DNA from: Thelonectria olida | Lineage: Eukaryota; Ascomycota; Sordariomycetes; Hypocreales; Nectriaceae | DNA length: 64,000 nt | Direction of reading: 5' to 3' | NCBI GenBank assembly: GCA_020736575.1 | Contig: JAGPYM010000003.1 | Span: 2,294,001 to 2,358,000, forward strand | In this document: in pieces, positions 56,061-64,000 of the stretch | Layout of the letters: each line of letters starts with the position of its first letter | Position numbering within the stretch: the first letter of the stretch is position 1 | Notes under the pieces: model-generated | What the model was told of the DNA's origin: nothing | The model's input: the letters and a program-made list of their open reading frames with translations, nothing else | Databases searched by the model: none | Program-made: the position numbers and the translations under genes

Positions 56061-58502
56061 TCAGAAAAAGTGCGTGTAAATCTTCGAGTTCTCATGCACT
56101 TCCATCTCCTATACTTGTATTAGCTACTGTTTCTGGTGACTGGTCATCGAGTACTCACCATCTTGAAGGAATTGAGCTCCTCCTTGATCTGCTGGGCCAG
56201 CATAGGGGTCAAGCGATTGCAGGTAGCAATCTCACCACGGCGATCGTATTCTTGGCTTGGCCAAGTGTCGTAGAAGATGAGGCGGGGTGAAAAGGTAGCG
56301 TTGCGCTTGGCGCCGCCATGAGGGGTGTTGGGGGCACTCTTAGTATCTTGTCGCAACCTCAAAGCCGTCATGAAGTAATCTTCACTGCCAATGGCAATCG
56401 ACCCAGTCCTCCGATGACCCTGAGCCTCATCATTAGGGGTGCTTGGGGCACTAGAATTAGGCGAGTCGTTAATAGCCGGTACAGTGGGAAGGTCCAGTTC
56501 TGGTGAGGTGTCCGCAGGGCGAGTAGTAGGGCTGGAAGAGCCAGGGCCTACAGTAAGTTAGTAAATGAAAACGGCAAAAGTGTCAAGTTCAACGTACGCT
56601 TCAGAATTCCCTTGCGAACTGCAGCAAGAACCTCCGCGCGCTCGCGATCGCCACCAACAATGCTCTTCCGCGAGTTGGAGTTGTCGGTCCCGGAGCTTCC
56701 CAAGCGCTCGGTGATCTCCGCTCCCAGGCTGGTATCAATGGAGTTACGCTCAAGACGCGGAAAGTTGTCTGTAGGCTGGGGCTCTGACGTAACATTCACT
56801 CGCTGGGTCTCTGCCTCAACAGTAATCATTGATACAGCAGCCTGGCTCGCCTCGGGAACAGGCCCATCGGCAGCTGGTACACCGACAACGGACTTCGGTC
56901 GGAAGAGTCCAACCAAAGAGCGAGTGCTCTTCTTCATTCCCCGACCCATCTTGCGGATCATGATAGAAGCCGATGATGCGGTGGACGAGATCGACAGGTT
57001 ATCGGTCGAGCCACCGAAGAATCGGCCACCATAGATACTGTGGCCCAGCCCCGATGCCTCTTGCTGCTCGGCAATCCGGGCTTGTTCAGCATCGTATACC
57101 TCCTCAGCAGTGGGTTCTTTATGGAGTTTCGCTGGTTCGTTCTGAACGGGAATTTCAGGTTCGGCCGCCGTCTTGAAATCGGCCGCGCTCCCGAAAGAAA
57201 ACGCGCGGCGCAATCTAGAAGTCTTGCTCTTCCCCTTGCGGCCCTTTTGATTAATGGCGGCCAACTGCCTCGCCGCTGGCGATTCCAAATTACCGCCGGT
57301 TGATGGGGCATTTTTGGCAGCGGCTTCGTCAGCGACATCGTTGGCCATAGTGGCTGGCCTAGAGAGAGGAGAGGGATTGATCGTGCGCTTAGTTGCATCG
57401 GAGGATGAGCCTCGTGGTGGGACGTTCACCGACTTGGCGTGATCTTGCTTAGAAGTGGTTTCGCAAGAAGGAGATGAGGGGTTACCAGTGGGGGCCGACG
57501 CATTTCGGTTGGCAGACTGCACGACATCCCTGTTAGCAAAGCCTCAGACAACATCACCCGATTGGGTAATGCAAGGGGTTATCAACTTACAGAAGAGGGT
57601 CGAGAGTGGCTGCTGCGGCTCGACCCGACACTCTCAGAGCTTTCGTTGCGAGAGTGAGGTGAAGGATTAGACACAACCCGAAGTGTCCTACCGTCCTTCT
57701 CAGCTGGTCTATCAGCCTTGAGAGGAATGGCGGGTTTGGAGTGATCCCCAGTATCCTTGCTCTGCGAGCTTCGTCGGCGAGACCGCTTTCCATCATCCGA
57801 GAACGTAGGAGGATACAATTGCATATCATCCATTGTGGTTCCTGGCACAGCGTTGTAGAATGAGTTGGGCCTATTAGGAATGGCGGAACGCTGTGGGTTC
57901 GGTCCGTTGTAAAGCTGCACGGCAGGGACCGCGCTATTGCCGCCAGGGAGAACGGTGCTTTGAGAACGACCGTGCTGGTTTTGCTGTGCAATGGCGGGCC
58001 TTCTATATCGATCCGGGGTAGATTTCGTGGGCGCTGGGGCCGAAGAGTTGACTGACTGCTGAGTAGGGCCAGCTAGATATGCAGATTGAGGTCGAGGGGC
58101 AGGCACAATGTTTCGGGCAGGTGGGATCGCAGAATCATCGCGAGAGCCGCTCTGTCCGAGGCCCATGGGCAGGTTGGTCATTGACGCGCTGTATGCGCGA
58201 ACGCCGTGGCTGGCATTGGCGTTGGCATGGTAGTTTCGAGCATTTTGCTGTGCCTGCGGTTGCCAAGATTGTGTGTGATTCAAGTTTGGCGTGGTCGTGA
58301 AGGCGTATGGTTGAACAGGAACCGAGCTTCCACGGTATCCTACGGGAGCGGCAACTCCGTATTGAGATCTGGGGGCCTGAGCTGCCATGTACTGATGGCC
58401 CGTTTGGCCTTGGTTTTGCATCATACCGGCTGAGGTGGGTCGCGTTTGCATCATCGTTGTCGTAACGGTCTGCTGAGGGAAAGTTTGGACAAGTGCTGCC
58501 AT
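56061..58502 (-). CDS. Bni4-like scaffold protein (Glc7/PP1 targeting)
   Basis: Four exons on the minus strand: 58502-57591, 57516-56598, 56547-56159 and 56108-56061; 755 aa. The protein is mostly disordered: Gln/Asn/Pro/Ser-rich for the first 300 residues, then Ser/Arg-rich, with KSKTSRLRRAFSFGS near residue 380. The last about 70 residues are the conserved part: KRNATFSPRLIFYDTW, EYDRRGEIATCNRLTPML, AQQIKEELNSFKM and, after the last intron, EMEVHENSKIYTHFF. Fungal Bni4 proteins have this C-terminus, containing a PP1-docking [KR]xxF-type motif. In yeast Bni4 recruits Glc7 and links chitin synthase III to septins at the bud neck. In a hyphal fungus, a role at septa or tips is inference. The gene has a long pyrimidine-rich upstream region. 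Confidence 0.7.
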
Positions 58503-60984
58503 AATTCGAACCGGATCGCGAGTGGAAAGGAGCCCCCGTCAACAATAATCCTTTCCACAAGTCGTGTCGAGATTCTTGTCGTCGGGAAGTGTTCGGAGGT
58601 GACAAAGAGAGATGATCGTCGGGCAGAGTATTATGCGAGGCAAAACAAATGGACTAAAAGGGCCAACGTCAGCGGCGGTTCCCAGGGTTGCAATGTAGTT
58701 GGTGGGAAGTCCTTCCAGGACTATCGCGCAACGAATAGTAAATAGAAGAAAGCAAAGGACTGCCAAGCCAGGCAGAAGGTTTTAAGCAGGGAAAAATACC
58801 CTGATAAATACCCTGATGCTTGCAGGTGGAGTCGAGGCTGAGGCAAACTGACTTTTTTCTTTAGATTTCTGGGTTTTCGACAAAAAAAGAATAGCGATCG
58901 TGAAGGCGATGGGATCCAAGGACGCCAGCGGCCTGAGACAATAACGAGTGGTCGTGTCGAAAGGGTGGGCTCGCTTTCACCACGAGTATGGTATGCTTTC
59001 GACTTCGTTACGAGACAGTTGCAGGGAAGATTGACGGGGCGACGATCAAGAGTCAACAGACACCTTGAGTCTCAAGCCTAAGGCTGGCAGAACATGGGAG
59101 AATCGTGAACGTCTTCGGTCGAATGAAGAGAGGATAGAGTAAAATATTACGGGCTCGACGAGGGTGCGGAAGCCACGAGTCGACGGACGTTGTCAAGGGG
59201 TTCTGGCAGGAGCAGAAGCAAGTGACGAGGCAGATGCGAACGCAACGAGGGCGAAACGTTGGGAATGACAAATATGTGCGACACAATGCTCACGGGCGGA
59301 AGGAGGACAAGTAGGAAAGAAAAAAAACAAGTCGGGTTGGACGTTCGGAGGAAGATTTTTGGGGATCGTGGAATGCGAAGAAAGGGGGCACGGCAGACGG
59401 CAACCAGGAGACACGGGGCTGCAATGGCGACTCGGGGCTGATATGAGGGAGGACCGAAGAGGACAATGAGCTGGACGATGGCGATGGCGATGGCGATGGC
59501 GAAAGGGAGGAAAATAGGAAAATGGAAAAGAGGAAGGAAAAAACCAGGAAGAACAAGAAGAGGATTTGGAGAGATGTGAGGCTCGAAGGTTGTGATAGGA
59601 AAGGAAACGGTTGAAAGTATGGACGGAAGCAGTCGTTGGAAAGTTTGGGAGGAGACAGACAACTGCGGCTTGGCCCTGAATCTCCTGGCGCCAGCAAAAT
59701 GCCCGTCGCCGTGTAGAGACCACGCCGAGTGGGCACTGGCCACAGGCGCACCAAGCAGGGGGACTGAGGTACGTACCTCTGGTATCCACCTTTTCTTGCT
59801 GACAGAGGGGGGGAGCGGCACAATGTGAGGAAGTACTGTACCTCGACCAAATGGACAGAGATACGCCTCCATTACTAAGGCAAGTACAGTACCTGCGGCT
59901 ACCTTACAAGCCCAGCGCTGTACGAGATGCTCCGTCCAGCGTCCAGCCAGAGTGGGGCCCACTCCAAGACACCGCCTTCGCCATGGGCCAGTCAGTGGCT
60001 CGCTTTCCCCCTAAACTGTCCTGTTTCCCAGCGGGTCCCCCTTGCTGTGGTCGGGGTGAGCGGACCACACCCACAGCGCAGAGGACCATTGCCCGCAGGG
60101 GCTACGCTGCAGCCGCCATGGAACTCGGCGTTGGAAATGGGTGGAAGCCGTCCACTCCGTCTAGGGGGGGCAGACAAGAGAAGGCACGAGGAGATCAAGA
60201 GGGAGAGGGGAGGGAAAAATCGATGCCATTGCAGATTGACTTGCCTCTGGTCGCAGCCCAGGTCCACACTGCGCTGCACTGCACGGCATCCAGGTGCAGG
60301 AGACTTGCTTCGTACAGCAGAGTCAGGGAGATGAAGTGATGTCCAGGAACTATTGGCACTCCAGCTCAATTCAATGTACTGGTACCTGACACGGTGCAGT
60401 ACCTCTCGCCCGGGACTGCAAACCTCCAAGCACGCTGCACTCCATTGCTCCTGCTGATGTCGTACCTGCCTGGACGTGCGATTGATCGTGGCAATCACAC
60501 ACCTTCTCTCTCCCGTTCTCTGGCTCTGCAGCATTGGGTCGCTCATACTCGCACACCACCAGCTCTCACACGCCCAACAAATACGAGGTTGACTGTGGTG
60601 CCATCCTGGCGCGCGTCTCCAGGATTCCCCAAGACAGGTTCAGTCTGTACGAAGTAGACTACATGCTGTGAGATGGGCTTCCTCCAAAACAGTACAAAAG
60701 TCAGGGAGACTGAGGCGGGTCGCCCGTGTTGATTCTGCAGGGGACATGCCGTCTGCCATTGGCCCGACATTCGTCCATGGCATTGAACAAACCTGCGCTA
60801 GGCAGGGGGGTGCTTCCTTGGGGCAAATAGGCAAATAGGGTCCTGCTGTAAAAGTCAACAGACGATGGCCGTCATGGCAGCATGTCCACAGAATCGTTGA
60901 CAGGGCCTGGCTCAGGGTCCTCCTGATCATCATGTAATTTTCGACTTGTTCGAAGTTCCCTCAGTCAAATAACTCTCGCGAACA
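58503..60984. other. Upstream region of the Bni4-like gene, no gene seen
   Basis: About 2.5 kb. The stretch 59240-59560 is strongly purine-rich on the plus strand (pyrimidine-rich in the Bni4 direction), suggesting the core promoter and start of a long leader. Chance frames of up to 271 codons on the minus strand follow this bias and have no domains. Confidence 0.45.
59475..59503 (+). repeat. GCGATG hexanucleotide tandem (about 5 units)
   Basis: GATGGC/GCGATG repeated with perfect units within the purine-rich upstream region of the Bni4-like gene. A simple-sequence repeat that may vary between strains. Confidence 0.75.
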
Positions 60985-61717
60985 CTAAACGGCGAAGGCC
61001 TGCATCTCATCAATGTTGCCCTTTATGTGCTTTGGCCGCCGCTGCCGTGGGTGTTGGTCATGTCTTTCAGCTCGCCGTTTGACGAAACGATGGCTTTGGT
61101 ACCGTTGTCTGAACTGGAAGCCAAAATCCATCCCGGCTGCACCACCCGCCAGGGGACCAACGACTTCCATCTCCAGCGAAGGCCTCCATATTCGTACATT
61201 CGAGGCAATCGCCGCTAGGAGATTCGCAAATTTGGTAGTTCACGGGAGGATCAGCGGACGCCCGAAGAAACACTTACCTCACCCATCGATGGAAAGGAAA
61301 TCATGAATGAAGGCGATGAGACTCACGCGTGATGATATTTTCCGCTGTAGAGGAGGTACATCAATACTCAATGGCGGGAAGTAATCATCTGCGATTTCTT
61401 GTGTTCGTTCCGAAGCTCATCCGTTAGAAGCGTGAAGCAAAGGCATGGAACCGTAAATACGGCGATAGCGCTAGTGGAGATGCCGAAAAACGCTGGAGAG
61501 ATCTGTGAAGTAGCAAGTTGAATTTGGCCTGAGGCAATTGTTTATCGATTCTTATGTTTCTAAACGAATGCGTTGGGCTTCTCGCAAGTAGAATTTGAAA
61601 GAGAGGCCAAGATATGTCTGCCCCTCCACCATATCATGTGAGGCCATGCTTGCAGGTGGGATGGACGTACTTCGTACCACAGGCCTGGAACCTGTAATCT
61701 AGCTGATGCGTGGGCAT
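60985..61717 (-). pseudogene. Possible small gene or gene relic of unknown identity
   Basis: On the minus strand, codons between about 61521 and 61400 read as a plausible membrane protein piece: SPAFFGISTSAIAVFTV, then PCLCFTLLTDELRNEHKKS, ending at an in-frame stop. Further on, a GAG/GTAAGT donor at about 61278 and a CCTAG acceptor at about 61207 would join to a frame ending VKRRAERHDQHPRQRRPKH…AFAV at 60985. No single reading frame links these parts, and no family is recognised. It may be a decayed gene, a short membrane protein with unusual splicing, or chance. Confidence 0.25.
61253..61332 (-). repeat. Diverged dispersed repeat, copy B
   Basis: Counterpart of 23192-23268: identical AGCGGACGCCCGAA block and matching GGAAAGGAAATCATGAAT stretch, same strand. 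It overlaps the possible gene relic, which supports a shared origin of the two loci. Confidence 0.45.
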
Positions 61718-64000
61718 GGTGATTTCGATGACTGTCCTTGTTCCTCACGCCTGACTAGGTATAGTTTGCAGTCAGGTAGGGAGGGAGCTGACAGCACGAG
61801 GGTCTTGGAGTTCGAGAGTGTCGGTAGACAGATGGAAGAGCAAGCCAAAGAGTTAGAATAGGTCGTTTTAATTATTTAATAAGGACCGAGGTTAACCCCC
61901 CTGCACTTGCGAACGGAGGAATAGGGAATCTCGTCATTATTTAGAGTCTTCTAGCGAGAATGGGAAATTCCATCCTGAGGAGTTTCCGGCGTACCTCCAG
62001 AGCAAGTTCGAGTAGTTCCTTCGTTGACTACCTCCCCTCGATCAGCAAGGGGTAACCACCTAGCTAAACTGAGCCTCTCGCTCACTTTCTATCCAAGGTA
62101 GGGAGACCTGAGTCTCAGACATCAACAAACAAAGAAGGCCGACAGGAGCGGGCCAAATGCAGGTGCCTGATCTTTTTTTTCATGTTGGTTGTTGTTCATT
62201 ATGGAGTGTATTCCACCAGAAAGGTCACGAAGTGGTCACCTCCACCTCAGCAATACGATGTCCCGTGCTTTAGCCTCGCCCTTGCATCATGGCATCTCCC
62301 TGGCATGCTTTGGCTTCGCATATAGTGTGTGTGCGAGAACCGTCATGCAAGAATACCGGTGTCAACTCACCAAAAAGTTTTGCGTTCGATATTGACCAGT
62401 AATTGTTACCGGGCGACGAGTTGAATCAAGACACACACCGAGAAAGTAGTCATGTATTAATTACCATCTGGCCAGGGTTCACAGAGGTGCCAAGGCGATA
62501 TTGGTGGCAGAAAACAATCCAACCAGGTCGCATAGCCCCCATGAGATCGAACCTAATTCAAACTGGACCCTGCCTCCTGCATTCTCACTGATGCACGTCT
62601 GTCAAGGCCTACTACGTAACTGGAAACTTCCCCTATGCCTTCACTTGGGTTTGCTGTGACGCAATGTTGCCCTGTCCTGCATTCACCGTTTACGCCTCAC
62701 CACTACGAAGAATACAAGAAGAACGACGATCAGTGTGTTTCTAGGTAGGGAGGAGGACGAGAAGAGTGACAGGAGGAGGAGGAGGAGGAGGAGGATGAAG
62801 TTATCAACTCCATCAGTGGACGACTGGTTCATGGAAATAAATGTCAATAGCACCGATGCACGAACACACTGGAATGTACTGTACTTGTTCAACTGGGCCA
62901 AGGCCAGTCCCGCTAGACCCTCACCGGCAAAGACTCGAAAAAGGCCCCGAATATGCACGAAAACTGCGAAGAACTAGGTCACGATAGGGTCCTTTATTCC
63001 GTCACCTCAGGCCGAGATGCGTGCTCGTGGCCTTATTCTGGTGCCGATGCTTGTTCGCTCTGCAAGGTCCCCAGCTTCCAGTCAGGATCCCAGCTTCTTG
63101 CTCCGGTCCCGTCTTATCTTGAGGCCCTCTTTTTTCCTATTCTTCCTTTGGATGCTAGAGCCGCAACCACAACGATAAAGCACCACGACCGCATCGCATT
63201 GTCAGAATTGACTCAAAGCAGCTTCTGACGACGATGCCTGTCACCAGCCAGCTCCTTTTTATTTCTCGCTTCGTACCGGCCGACGATCAGCTGGCGCGCG
63301 ACGGGCACAGAGCCACGGGCTACTTCCAACGTATTTTTAGACTGGGGACCTCACTCCCGTCGTCCCACACGCTCGCTCACTTGCAAACGGATGTGGTGGA
63401 CGTGGTTGCGTGGCGAGATAGCAGCAAGTCATCAGGGGCGCTAGCTAGCTCGCAAGGAACAAAGTAGCCGCCAGTGCCGGCTGCATCCTCCTCCAGACCT
63501 CTCGATTAACCCGACCGAAGCTTCCATCTGTTCGTCTCGGTCCTCGGCCGATAATTGTTGAAGATGTGTGGTGGTGATGGTGGGAGAGAAGGAAAAGAAG
63601 CGAGACCTGCGGCCTCATCGGAGGGTGCGAGCAACTCTTCGTCATTTTGCATGTCAGGCTTTCACGCGTCTGTCATCATAACTAAACGGGCGAAATGTGC
63701 TCGCATTGCATTGCATTGCAGTCATAGCTCGACTCATGGAGTTGATAGGACGGATTGACGGGGTCTGGGGTACGACAATTTCAGGAAGCCTCCCCAACAC
63801 CCAAATGATCCAAGTGCAGGTGGCGCGCCCCTGGAGCTTTGAGGTGAAACAAGCTGGAACCAGGATAGCCGGCCACTCTGGATGTGTATTCGTACCGTGG
63901 TTTGTTGACGTTGTGTGAGAATTGACGAATACTCCCTCCATACGCACAAGACACGAGACATTCTGGTGATTCACAACAGCTTCTCTTCCCAATTCTGCCG
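61718..64000. other. Intergenic, no gene seen
   Basis: About 2.3 kb to the window edge with only short frames. A leucine-rich minus-strand frame at 62683-62958 is produced by the AGG simple repeat. Regulatory DNA of a gene beyond the window is possible. Confidence 0.45.
62771..62796 (+). repeat. AGG trinucleotide tandem (about 8 units)
   Basis: Perfect AGG units in a non-coding stretch. Simple-sequence repeat. Confidence 0.8.

Noticed and set aside
59147..59962. 271-codon minus-strand frame rich in Pro/Leu/Phe
   Set aside because: It coincides with the pyrimidine-rich upstream region of the Bni4-like gene. Composition alone explains the open frame and the AIAIAIA run comes from the GCGATG repeat.
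62683..62958. Leucine-run hydrophobic protein candidate on the minus strand
   Set aside because: The LLLLLLLL segment is the translation of the AGG/CCT trinucleotide repeat.

Overview
The window is nuclear DNA from a filamentous ascomycete, most likely a Sordariomycete and possibly Hypocreales. The genes are split by many short (about 45-150 bp) GT-AG introns with CTGAC/CTAAC branch sites. Two tRNA-Lys genes carry introns. The proteins read as fungal orthologues (Ku80, Pam18, Rlp24, Cwc22, PDH protein X, Dpm2, Dus1, a Bni4-like scaffold). No species call is possible from sequence alone. All exon models were built by hand from splice signals and frame continuity; every spliced model has a length divisible by three.

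Layout. 0.6-8.5 kb is dense housekeeping: a TMEM205-like membrane protein (-) divergent from ku80 (+), a Gfd2/YDR514C-like exonuclease-fold protein (+), pam18 (-) and rlp24 (+). 10-13.6 kb holds a membrane-anchored TAP-type alpha/beta hydrolase (+) and a small DUF3602 RGGAGN-repeat protein (-). 13.6-21.2 kb has no supportable gene and lies upstream of a C2H2 regulator (21.2-22.9 kb). 24-29 kb has a multi-pass membrane protein and a bactofilin-like beta-helix protein. 30-40 kb has an ING/PHD chromatin reader, a SnoaL-like protein and a large BCAS3-type WD40 protein. 40.5-44.1 kb has dpm2 (-) divergent from cwc22 (+). 44.5-48 kb has tRNA-Met and two tRNA-Lys genes that bracket the pyruvate dehydrogenase X gene. 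48.3-52.7 kb has two small IFI6/ISG12-like hydrophobic proteins facing a dynamin-superfamily GTPase. 53.3-58.5 kb has dus1 and a Bni4-like gene. 58.5-64 kb is gene-poor, with a possible gene relic near 61 kb.

Most genes are independent core functions: DNA end joining, mitochondrial import and pyruvate oxidation, ribosome and spliceosome assembly, tRNA modification, GPI/N-glycan precursor supply, chromatin, autophagy and morphogenesis. The accessory-looking part is the block between tRNA-Lys at 47.9 kb and dus1 at 53.3 kb. There two ISG12-family proteins, one ending in a peroxisomal-type SKL tripeptide, sit tail-to-tail with a dynamin/Mx-like GTPase. In animals both families include interferon-induced genes, which makes this the best candidate for an undescribed functional module. 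The bactofilin-like gene is the second most unusual item.
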